A stretch of DNA of 64,000 nt from Paenibacillus_V sp046244365 (GTDB lineage Bacteria > Bacillota > Bacilli > Paenibacillales > NBRC-103111). The position numbers and the translations under genes are program-made. The notes under the pieces are model-generated. The model ran no database searches. It was not told the origin of the DNA and saw only the letters and a program-made list of their open reading frames with translations. The stretch covers positions 5,208,001 to 5,272,000 of the forward strand of contig NZ_CP176395.1 of the NCBI RefSeq assembly GCF_046244365.1. Direction: 5' to 3'. Positions 1 through 6,759 of the stretch are shown piece after piece (positions within the stretch are counted from its first letter, which is position 1; the number at the start of each line of letters is the position of its first letter).

Positions 1-542
1 TCCACATCCGTAAAAATATCGACAAGCTCCGCTTTTAGCGCAGCGCCTAGAGCCGTCGCCGACGTATCGCTTCCGCCTCGGCCCAGCGTGGTGAGATCGT
101 TCTCCGCCGTTACGCCTTGAAAGCCGGTGACGATCACGACACGATCCAGTTCGAGCAGTTCGATAATACGGTTCGGCTGGATCGACAAAATTTGCGCGTT
201 GCCGAATTGCCCATTGGTCAGTATTCCGGCTTGATACCCGCTAAGAACGGAGGACGGAATCCCGCTCTCGTTCAGCAGGCTGCAAAGGACGGCGGCTGAA
301 ATCGTTTCGCCGCAGCAGAGCAGCATATCCCTCTCCCTTGCCGGAAGGCGGTTTCCGTTATCCTTAATCAGCTCAAGAAGCGTATCGGTAGCGTACGGCT
401 CCCCTTTTCTTCCCATCGCGGATACGACGACCACAACTCTCATTTGCTGCTGCAATGCTTGCCGGATATGCTTGATCACATGTTCTCTTGCTTGCGCGGT
501 GGAAAGGGAAGTGCCTCCGAATTTTTGAACCAAAATTCGCAT
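1..542 (-). CDS. dapG: Aspartate kinase (aspartokinase I type), 3' end outside window
   Basis: Phosphorylates L-aspartate to 4-phospho-aspartate, the first step towards diaminopimelate, lysine, threonine and methionine. The first 180 residues are visible. They begin MRILVQKFGGTSLS, the KFGGTS nucleotide/aspartate motif at the N-terminus of the family, followed by VVVVVSAMGRKGEPYATD and a GGSDTSA motif near residue 165. ATG is at 542 with a GGAGGGAAC-type site just upstream. The gene follows asd, as dapG does in B. subtilis (asd-dapG-dapA), hence the symbol. The C-terminal ACT regulatory domains lie outside the window, so the feedback type (diaminopimelate or lysine) cannot be read here. Confidence 0.93.
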   Translation of the reverse strand, partial: MRILVQKFGGTSLSTAQAREHVIKHIRQALQQQMRVVVVVSAMGRKGEPYATDTLLELIKDNGNRLPARERDMLLCCGETISAAVLCSLLNESGIPSSVLSGYQAGILTNGQFGNAQILSIQPNRIIELLELDRVVIVTGFQGVTAENDLTTLGRGGSDTSATALGAALKAELVDIFTDV

Positions 543-563
543 GAGGTTCCCTCCTCAAATTAT

Positions 564-613
564 CCCAAAAAGTGACGCTATTCTTTGGAGCCTATTCCGG
601 GTACTTTTCGGGG
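564..613. repeat. Palindromic intergenic repeat, copy A1
   Basis: About 50 bp of the form CCCAAAAAGTGACGC ... CCTATTCCGGGTACTTTTCGGGG. It is the first of two adjacent copies between asd and dapG. The right half closely matches the copies at 9054-9104 and 32294-32345 (core TATTCCGRGTACTTT then GGGG). The ends can pair as an imperfect inverted repeat. No coding potential. Confidence 0.65.
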
Positions 614-627
614 AACCCTATATCAAT

Positions 628-684
628 CCCCACAAAGCACAGTTACCAAGGAAACGCCGACTGGCATCAGCTTCTTTTGCGGGG
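628..684. repeat. Palindromic intergenic repeat, copy A2
   Basis: About 57 bp beginning CCCCACAAAGCAC and ending CTTCTTTTGCGGGG, so the two ends are inverted repeats (CCCCRCAAAG / CTTTTGCGGGG). It lies 14 bp after copy A1. Its right end overlaps a small GC-rich hairpin (681-696, GGGGCT/AGCCCC) that lacks a U-tract on either strand, so I do not call it a terminator. Confidence 0.6.
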
Positions 685-735
685 CTGCAAGAGCCCCTTC
701 GGCTTTCTGCTTCATCGGCGAGACGGTACGTAGCT

Positions 736-1773
736 TTATTGTTCGATCGCGATATACTCGCCGATTTGAACCGCATTCCAAGCGGCGCCCTTCAGCAAGT
801 TATCGGATACGATCCACATATTGAGCGCACGCGGATTCGAAAGATCGCGGCGAACGCGTCCGACGAACGTGTCGTTCTTGCCTGCCGCGTCAGTGGCGAG
901 CGGATACTGTTGTTCCGCCGGGTTGTCGACCAGCACGATGCCTGGCGCATCGGCCAGAAGGCTTCTTACTTCCTTGATATCGAAGTCTTGTTTCAACTCC
1001 ACATAGACGGACTCCGAGTGTCCGTATACAACCGGGATTCGAACGCAAGTCGCCGTTACTTCGATGGATTCGTCGTCCATTATCTTTTTCGTTTCCTTAA
1101 TCATTTTCATTTCCTCGTTCGTAAAGCCGTTGTCGAGGAATTTGTCGATTTGCGGAATCGCATTGAAGGCGATTTGATGCTTAACCGGAAGGGAGGAAAC
1201 CGGCAAAATATCCGGCGTCACTTGGTTCCCGTCAAGAACTTCCTTCGATTGGCGCAGCATTTCATCGATCGCAAGGTTGCCCGCACCCGAGACGGCTTGA
1301 TACGTCGAAACGATAATGCGGGATATGCCGAAGCGGTCGTAAAGCGGCTTAAGCGCAGCAACCATTTGGATCGTCGAGCAGTTGGGGTTGGCGATAACGC
1401 CTTTATGCTCGTTGATCTTGTCTATATTTACTTCCGGCACGACTAGAGGCGTATCCGGATCCATCCGGAAGGCGTTCGTATTGTCGATACAAACGGCCCC
1501 GGCTTCGACAGCATGTGGAACAAGCGCCTTGCTCACGTCTCCGCCCGCGCTAAAAAAGGCAATGTCAATGCCTTGAAAGCTTTCCGGCGTCGCTTCCTGC
1601 ACCGTTACGTCGCGGTCTTTGAATCGAATCGTTTTACCGGCGGAGCGGGCCGAAGCAAGAAGTCTCAGCTCTTGAATGGGGAAGCTGCGTTCGGCGAGCA
1701 AGCGAATGATTTGTTGGCCTACCGCTCCTGTAATTCCGACTACAGCTACGTTAAAAAGCTTTTGATCCGGCAT
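736..1773 (-). CDS. asd: Aspartate-semialdehyde dehydrogenase
   Basis: Cytoplasmic NADPH enzyme that reduces 4-phospho-aspartate to aspartate-4-semialdehyde, the branch point to diaminopimelate/lysine and threonine/methionine, and in spore formers the route to dipicolinate. 345 aa, the usual family length. Rossmann motif GITGAVG at residues 13-19; catalytic Cys132 in ANPNCSTIQM; active-site His252 in RIPVVYGHSE. ATG at 1773 with GGGGAGAG upstream. It lies 110 bp after dpaB and is followed by dapG, so it is probably co-transcribed with the dipicolinate genes and supplies their precursor. Confidence 0.97.
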   Translation of the reverse strand: MPDQKLFNVAVVGITGAVGQQIIRLLAERSFPIQELRLLASARSAGKTIRFKDRDVTVQEATPESFQGIDIAFFSAGGDVSKALVPHAVEAGAVCIDNTNAFRMDPDTPLVVPEVNIDKINEHKGVIANPNCSTIQMVAALKPLYDRFGISRIIVSTYQAVSGAGNLAIDEMLRQSKEVLDGNQVTPDILPVSSLPVKHQIAFNAIPQIDKFLDNGFTNEEMKMIKETKKIMDDESIEVTATCVRIPVVYGHSESVYVELKQDFDIKEVRSLLADAPGIVLVDNPAEQQYPLATDAAGKNDTFVGRVRRDLSNPRALNMWIVSDNLLKGAAWNAVQIGEYIAIEQ

Positions 1774-1883
1774 CTGTTACTCTCTCCCCTGTTGAGATCT
1801 TACCGTAATTACAGAGACTCGATTAAAGGATGTTTTTACACTCTTGCAACTCCAAAAAAGCAACCTTATTAAACACGGATGAA

Positions 1884-2480
1884 TTAATAATTAAATCTTT
1901 CAATGACCATCGGCTGCAGCTGCTTTCCTTGAAGCGCCGCTTCGCACGTATCCATTACAAGATCCATCCTCGCCACCAGCGAATTCGGCTTTGCTTGCGG
2001 GGCGTCCTGGCCGAAGGGCACGAAGTAGATGTTTTTGGTTATGAGCAGCTTAGCGATATTGGTCGCATTCAGCCCGAGCCCGTCATTCGTCGAGATTGCC
2101 AAAACGAGCGGGCGCTGGTTGCGCATTTGCGCTTTGGCGGCCATCAGAACGGCGCTTTCCGTCATTGCGTTGGCAAGCTTACTCGTCGTATTCCCCGTAC
2201 AAGGGGCAATGACCATCACATCGAGCAGCTTGGATGGACCGAGCGGCTCCGCATCTACAATTGTAGAAATAATATCATTCCCGGTTATATCTTTCAACTG
2301 TTTTTGCCAGTTTTCAGACGTTCCGAAGCGAGTATCCGTCGTCATGATCGTATTCGTCACGATTGGAATCACTCTAGCACCCGCATCGACGAAGTGCTTA
2401 ATATGCGGCATCACTTCCGGCAGCGTACAATGCGAGCCTGCCAAAGCGAAGCCCACCGTCAACCCATGCCAATCCATCAT
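1884..2480 (-). CDS. dpaB: Dipicolinate synthase subunit B (flavoprotein)
   Basis: Second subunit of the enzyme that turns dihydrodipicolinate into dipicolinate in the mother cell during sporulation; the Ca-dipicolinate chelate fills the spore core. 198 aa with a flavoprotein fold: WHGLTVGFALAGSHCTLPE at the N-terminus, and APCTGNTTSKLANAMTESAV in the middle (the family's FMN/phosphate region). Start ATG at 2480 follows AGGAGG with five bases between and overlaps the end of dpaA by four bases (ATGA), so the two are translationally coupled. A second in-frame ATG is at 2477. Known as spoVFB in B. subtilis. Confidence 0.96.
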   Translation of the reverse strand: MMDWHGLTVGFALAGSHCTLPEVMPHIKHFVDAGARVIPIVTNTIMTTDTRFGTSENWQKQLKDITGNDIISTIVDAEPLGPSKLLDVMVIAPCTGNTTSKLANAMTESAVLMAAKAQMRNQRPLVLAISTNDGLGLNATNIAKLLITKNIYFVPFGQDAPQAKPNSLVARMDLVMDTCEAALQGKQLQPMVIERFNY

Positions 2481-3370
2481 ACATTCCTCCTGTTTCTTTC
2501 CTCTTCCATCAGTTGACTTAGCGTCTGGGCAATAATGCGACCCGCTGTTTTCGGAGCAACGATTCCAGGAAGACCAGGAGCAAGCATCGCCTTGATTCCC
2601 CGCTTCTCCGCGAAACGGAAATCCGTTCCGCCGGGCTTGGATGCAAGGTCGATGATCAGCGCGCGATGCGGTATATTGGCAATGATTTGTGCTGTGATAA
2701 TCATAGTCGGAATCGTATTAAAAAGCAAGTCAATGCCCACCACTTTGTCGAACAAATCCTTGATGTAGAAGGGCTCGAAGCCCATCTCCCAAGCCCTTGC
2801 ATAATGCTCCGGCTTGCGGACGCCAACCTTCACATGGGATCCGAGACCTTGAAGCGTCCTGGCCATCGTAACCCCTGTTCGCCCCATCCCGAGCACCATG
2901 CTGTTTGATCCGTGAATCGTGAAGTCGGTGTTCTGGATCGCCATCATAATGGCGCCTTCCGCAGTTGGAATGGAGTTGTAAATCGCCACATCGTCTCGGT
3001 CGAACAGCTCAACCAGCCCGATGCCGCTATCGTCGCAAAGCTTTTTGAGATAATCCTTTGCCATTCCCGTATAAATGATGGCATGTTTAGGCAGCGCTTC
3101 GATATGCTCGAAGGTCAGCTTCAATTCGTCCGAGCTGAAAATGGTATGAACATGGCCTTGGTCGTCCGTCCCTACAGCCGGTAAAACGACCGCGTCGATA
3201 TCTTGAAACAAAGCCGCGTTAAGCTGCGTTTTGGTAATCCCGCTGAACGCGTGCTGCAAATTATCAAAGCCGACCAGTTGGATCGTTGCATCAAGTTCGG
3301 ACAAAATTTGAATCACTTCGAGCTGCCGGGCATCGCCACCGATAAAAAGCACATGAATGCCGGTGAGCAT
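2477..3370 (-). CDS. dpaA: Dipicolinate synthase subunit A
   Basis: Dehydrogenase-like subunit of dipicolinate synthase (SpoVFA). 297 aa with the chosen start MLTGIHVLFIGGDARQLE, which matches the family N-terminus. An upstream in-frame start at 3409 would add 13 unrelated residues and would overlap the promoter -10. Landmarks: GGDARQ near residue 12; ERDDVAIYNSIPTAEG-like segment in the middle; VLGMGRTGVTMART, the dinucleotide-binding loop, near residue 158; LASKPGGTDF and LAPGLPGIVAPKTAG near the C-terminus. GAGAGGGG lies ten bases before the ATG. A sigma-K-like promoter is directly upstream. Confidence 0.96.
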   Translation of the reverse strand: MLTGIHVLFIGGDARQLEVIQILSELDATIQLVGFDNLQHAFSGITKTQLNAALFQDIDAVVLPAVGTDDQGHVHTIFSSDELKLTFEHIEALPKHAIIYTGMAKDYLKKLCDDSGIGLVELFDRDDVAIYNSIPTAEGAIMMAIQNTDFTIHGSNSMVLGMGRTGVTMARTLQGLGSHVKVGVRKPEHYARAWEMGFEPFYIKDLFDKVVGIDLLFNTIPTMIITAQIIANIPHRALIIDLASKPGGTDFRFAEKRGIKAMLAPGLPGIVAPKTAGRIIAQTLSQLMEEERNRRNV

Positions 3371-3408
3371 GTTGCTTGAGCACCCCTCTCTCGCCAATTT
3401 CGATAACA

Positions 3409-3437
3409 TATCTTATGCCATCGCCCAATAATGGGTT
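3409..3437 (-). promoter_or_regulatory. Sigma-K-type promoter for dpaA-dpaB
   Basis: Reading the minus strand, AACC (3437-3434), 16 bases, then CATAAGATA (3417-3409). This fits the sigma-K consensus AC-N16/17-CATANNNTA exactly. It is about 39 bp before the dpaA ATG. The homologous spoVF operon of B. subtilis is transcribed by sigma-K in the mother cell, so the site makes biological sense. The transcription start is inferred, not observed. Confidence 0.75.
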
Positions 3438-3512
3438 CCTGACGTGATGCAAGACGATCGGCGCCGGCAGAGCTCCAAAAACTGGCGGACATATAGAAAA
3501 GCCTAGAGGTGC

Positions 3513-3555
3513 TAAAAAAATAAAAAAGGCCCCGATCTCGACGATCGAAGCCTTT
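3513..3555 (-). terminator. Rho-independent terminator after dut
   Basis: On the minus strand AAAGGC ... GCCTTT stem (3555-3525) with an extra GATC/GATC pairing inside, followed by TTTTTTATTTTTTT. It lies 10 bp after the dut stop and separates the vegetative pnp-mlpA-dut group from the sporulation promoter of dpaA. Confidence 0.85.
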
Positions 3556-3564
3556 CTTATTCTG

Positions 3565-4014
3565 TTAGGAGGTTCCGGTATGCCCGAAGCCTCCGGCACC
3601 GCGTGCGGTATCCGAAAGCTCTTGCACTTCCGTAAGCTCGATTTGCGGAACAAGCTGAAACACCATCTGGGCGATCCGTTCGTTCCGAGTGATCGTGAAC
3701 GCTTCCTGCCCATGATTGATCAGCAGCACCTTGACTTCCCCGCGGTAATCCGCATCGATCGTCCCGGGCGAATTAAGCGCCGTGATGCCGTGCTTGAAAG
3801 CAAGACCGCTGCGCGGCCGTATTTGCGCCTCCAGCTCCGCCGGCATGCTCATGGCAAACCCGGTCGGAATCAGACTGCGCTCTCCCGGATTCAGCACAAA
3901 CGGTTCGTTTACGGCTGCATATAAGTCAAAGCCGCTCGCGAGTTCCGACATTTTGCGCGGAAGCGATATATCTTCATTGCCCGGAAGGCGTTTGATCTGT
4001 ACCGTGTGAAGCAA
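3565..4014 (-). CDS. dut: Deoxyuridine 5'-triphosphate nucleotidohydrolase (dUTPase)
   Basis: Hydrolyses dUTP to dUMP and pyrophosphate, keeping uracil out of DNA and feeding thymidylate synthesis. 149 aa trimeric-type dUTPase with all five family motifs in order: SGFDLYAA, PRSGLAFKHG, GTIDADYRGEVKV, RIAQMVFQ and the glycine-rich C-terminal arm RGAGGFGHTGTS. Start chosen as TTG at 4014 because AGGAGG lies seven bases upstream; no ATG or GTG start fits. It overlaps the 3' end of mlpA by 41 bases. B. subtilis has ymxH here rather than dut. Confidence 0.94.
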   Translation of the reverse strand: MLHTVQIKRLPGNEDISLPRKMSELASGFDLYAAVNEPFVLNPGERSLIPTGFAMSMPAELEAQIRPRSGLAFKHGITALNSPGTIDADYRGEVKVLLINHGQEAFTITRNERIAQMVFQLVPQIELTEVQELSDTARGAGGFGHTGTS

Positions 4015-5257
4015 GTTGATCCCTCCTGAATTGTTGAATCGCGACGTCGTTCTGACCCACCATGGCAAGCGCAAAAGGCTGGGCGAACAACTGTTTGGTG
4101 AGCGAGCGGATATGGTCCATTTCAACCGCTTCGATGCGCGCGATCGTCTCGTCAAGCGTGTAATGCTTGCCGAGCATCAGCTCGTTTTTGCCTAACCGGT
4201 TCATCCGGCTGCTCGTGCTCTCCAGACTCAAAATCAGGCTGCCCTTCAACTGCTCCTTACCTTTGCGGAGTTCCGAATCCGTCATGCCGTGCACGATCAT
4301 CTCTTCGATGACTTCCATCGAGACTTTAAGCACTTCCTCCGTTTGCTTAGGAGCCGTACCGGTGTAGAGCGTAAAAAGTCCGCTATCCAAATGTGCGGAA
4401 TGATAGGAATACACGGAGTACGCAAGCCCCCGCTTTTCGCGAATTTCCTGGAACAGACGCGAGCTCATGCCGCCGCCGATCGTATTGTTGAGCAAAATCA
4501 TCGCATATAAATGATCGTCTTTGAGCGAACAGCCTGGAAGCGACAAGCAAATATGGTTTTGTTCGGTTTTCTTGGCATGAAACTTCGAATCGCCGATAAA
4601 GGACGGCTCCTTGTATGCAAAGGGCGCACCGGTAGCCGCAAACTGCCCGAAGTGCTTTTCGAGCAGATCGTAGATGCTGTCATCGATGTTGCCGGCAACC
4701 GCTATAACCGTATTTTCGATCGTATAGTGCTCAGCCATATAGGCTTTTAGCCGTTCGGAGTTCATTGCCTGCAGGTTGGCTTCCGTACCGAGTATCGTCA
4801 TGCCGAGCGGGTGATTCCCGTAAGCCGCTTTCGCCAGCAAATCGTGCACCAAATCATCCGGCGTATCCTCATACATCGCAATCTCTTCGAGAATGACGTT
4901 GCGTTCCTTGTCTAGTTCCTGCGTATCCATTTGCGAGTTGAAAAACATATCGGCAAGCACGTCGACGGCAATCGGCAGATGTTCATCCAGCACCTTGGCG
5001 TAGTAGCAAGTGTACTCTTTGGTCGTAAACGCATTGACATTGCCGCCGATTCCGTCGAAAACTTCGGCAATGTCCTTCGCGCTATAGCGCTCCGTTCCTT
5101 TGAACAGCATATGCTCGATAAAATGAGTAATCCCGTTCTGCTCGACCGCTTCATTGCGGGAGCCGGCCTTTACCCAAATGCCGAACGATACGGAACGGCA
5201 AGTCGGAATTTGTTCTAAGACGACGCGTAACCCATTGGATAATTCATGCTTAATCAA
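3974..5257 (-). CDS. mlpA: M16 family zinc peptidase (MlpA/YmxG type)
   Basis: Insulinase/mitochondrial-processing-peptidase family protease. In B. subtilis the homologue (MlpA, YmxG) has been linked to control of extracellular protease levels. 427 aa. Inverted zinc motif HFIEH (H45, E48, H49) in GITHFIEHMLFKGT and the downstream glutamates in ERNVILEEIAMYED. Start is TTG at 5257 (MIKHELSNGLRVVLE), five bases after GGGGGGGAC. An upstream GTG at 5404 would add 49 residues with no family resemblance. The dut start lies inside its last 41 bases. Confidence 0.92.
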   Translation of the reverse strand: MIKHELSNGLRVVLEQIPTCRSVSFGIWVKAGSRNEAVEQNGITHFIEHMLFKGTERYSAKDIAEVFDGIGGNVNAFTTKEYTCYYAKVLDEHLPIAVDVLADMFFNSQMDTQELDKERNVILEEIAMYEDTPDDLVHDLLAKAAYGNHPLGMTILGTEANLQAMNSERLKAYMAEHYTIENTVIAVAGNIDDSIYDLLEKHFGQFAATGAPFAYKEPSFIGDSKFHAKKTEQNHICLSLPGCSLKDDHLYAMILLNNTIGGGMSSRLFQEIREKRGLAYSVYSYHSAHLDSGLFTLYTGTAPKQTEEVLKVSMEVIEEMIVHGMTDSELRKGKEQLKGSLILSLESTSSRMNRLGKNELMLGKHYTLDETIARIEAVEMDHIRSLTKQLFAQPFALAMVGQNDVAIQQFRRDQLASHGTDQTPSGQ

Positions 5258-5431
5258 GGAAGTCCCCCCCAAGTGAACCCCACAAACGTTTCCGCAAGCT
5301 AAAGCGAGCTTCATTGATTTGTATATAAGGTAAAGTACGCTGCGTGTCGTAACGCGGCTGCGGAAGATGCAATCGATCCTATTCGTTTGTATGCGGGGCG
5401 ACACAAATGATTGTTTGCCATATAGCCTATG

Positions 5432-6460
5432 TTACGGAAGTCTAGTCGGTTGCACGTCCGGAACGCGTGAAGAGGAAAGCAGCTCGCTGACCGTTCCGAG
5501 CACGTATCCTTTACGTTTGACTTCTTTGATGATCGATTCCAGCGCTTGACTGGACGCTTGCGTCGGATGCATGAGGATCATCGAGCCCGGCTCCAGTCTG
5601 GCGGCAACCTTGCTAATAATCGTCCCGGGCGGCGGATTTTTCCAATCCACCGTATCCAAGGTCCAAAGCACCGTTCTCAGCTTCAGCTCATGAGCAATCT
5701 GCACGGTTTGCGCATTAAAGTCGCCGGAAGGCGGAGCAAAAAGCTTGTTTTTGACGCCCAATTCCTTCTCCAGCAGCGCTTCCGTTTTCGTAATTTCCTC
5801 GGTTGCCGCTTGCCGGCCGAGGCGGCTCATATTTTTGTGCGAATACGCATGGTTGGACAACTCATGACCATGCGAGCCGATTTCCTTAGCAAGTGGAATA
5901 TTTTTCTTAAGCCACGATCCATCAAAGAAAAATGTAGCATGAACGTTCTCTTTATTCAATATATCAATCATGGAAGGAATAAATTCATTCCCCCATGCGA
6001 CATTGATCATGAGCGACACCATCGGTTTTTTGGGGTTGCCTTTATAAACCGGCTGCGCGCCCAAATCGTCGAGGGATACTTTCGGTTCCAGCTCTTTGTA
6101 AACGAAAGGGATATCTTTGATCGGCGTTAGCGGCTTCGTCAGCTGGAGCGTTCTTTCCAAATCAACCTCCCGGCCGTTATATCCGGGTACCGCCTTCCAG
6201 ACGGAGTCTACTTTGGCATCAATCGGCTCGATTCGCCTTCTCGCAGCCTCCTGCCTGACTGATTCCAGCCAGAGCCTTTGCTCTTCGCCATTGTCGGATA
6301 AGGAAGTCGCAGCAGCCGCAAAAACGGGCATAGCCGCGCCAAAATCCGTTATCGGCTTCTTTACATTGCGGATATAATCGTCGATACCCGCAGCCTTACC
6401 AAGCACAGAGATACAGATGGCCGCTCCCACTGCGCCGAGCGCTAGAACGATTCGATTCAT
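5432..6460 (-). CDS. ylxY: Polysaccharide deacetylase-like protein YlxY
   Basis: Membrane-anchored NodB-fold protein of 342 aa. An N-terminal hydrophobic stretch (residues 4-24) probably acts as uncleaved signal/anchor. The NodB-like part begins near residue 165 with SLMINVAWGNEF, where active deacetylases have a T-F-D-D motif, so the catalytic and metal-binding aspartates are not present. The second motif is kept as NHAYSH, and FAPPSGDF and WTLDTVDW match later motifs. It is likely either an altered enzyme or a binding protein. Start chosen at MNRIVL (6460). In B. subtilis ylxY also follows pnp and precedes mlpA. Confidence 0.88.
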   Translation of the reverse strand: MNRIVLALGAVGAAICISVLGKAAGIDDYIRNVKKPITDFGAAMPVFAAAATSLSDNGEEQRLWLESVRQEAARRRIEPIDAKVDSVWKAVPGYNGREVDLERTLQLTKPLTPIKDIPFVYKELEPKVSLDDLGAQPVYKGNPKKPMVSLMINVAWGNEFIPSMIDILNKENVHATFFFDGSWLKKNIPLAKEIGSHGHELSNHAYSHKNMSRLGRQAATEEITKTEALLEKELGVKNKLFAPPSGDFNAQTVQIAHELKLRTVLWTLDTVDWKNPPPGTIISKVAARLEPGSMILMHPTQASSQALESIIKEVKRKGYVLGTVSELLSSSRVPDVQPTRLP

Positions 6461-6703
6461 GTTAATGTCAACTCTCCATTCCACGCTGAGGATACGATCG
6501 GCCAAAGCAGGCGGCCGCAAGCACATACGTCCCGGACCGTTCCGCTGGAGACGGAAACCAATTGGCCGTCTCCATTAAGATGCTTCTTTGTCCCATTCAT
6601 ATGCGCTTGTCTATCTGCATAGACCAGATCCCGTCGAGATCGCCTTCCAGATTCCGCTTATTATCGCCGAAGATGACAAGAAAACGGACAAGGTGCCGAC
6701 CTC

Positions 6704-6737
6704 AAAACAAAAAAGAGACAGACTGCTCTGACTCTTT
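6704..6737 (-). terminator. Rho-independent terminator after pnp
   Basis: Minus strand AAAGAGTCAG AGCAGT CTGTCTCTTT: a stem with one mismatch (AAAGAG / CTCTTT plus CAG / CTG), then TTTGTTTT. It lies 22 bp after the pnp stop. Confidence 0.85.
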
Positions 6738-6759
6738 ATGTGGAAGGATGAAATTGTTC

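Noticed and set aside
681..697. Hairpin GGGGCT/AGCCCC between asd and dapG as a terminator
   Set aside because: No U-tract on either strand and it overlaps a repeat copy; asd-dapG co-transcription is expected.
541..1446. 300-codon plus-strand frame over asd
   Set aside because: Directly opposite the clear asd gene; no motif.
5270..5320. Possible fifth copy of the palindromic repeat (CCCCACAAACG, then AAGCTAAAGCGAGCTT) upstream of mlpA
   Set aside because: The left end matches, but the TTCCG..TACTTT..GGGG right half is missing, so it is at most a decayed fragment.
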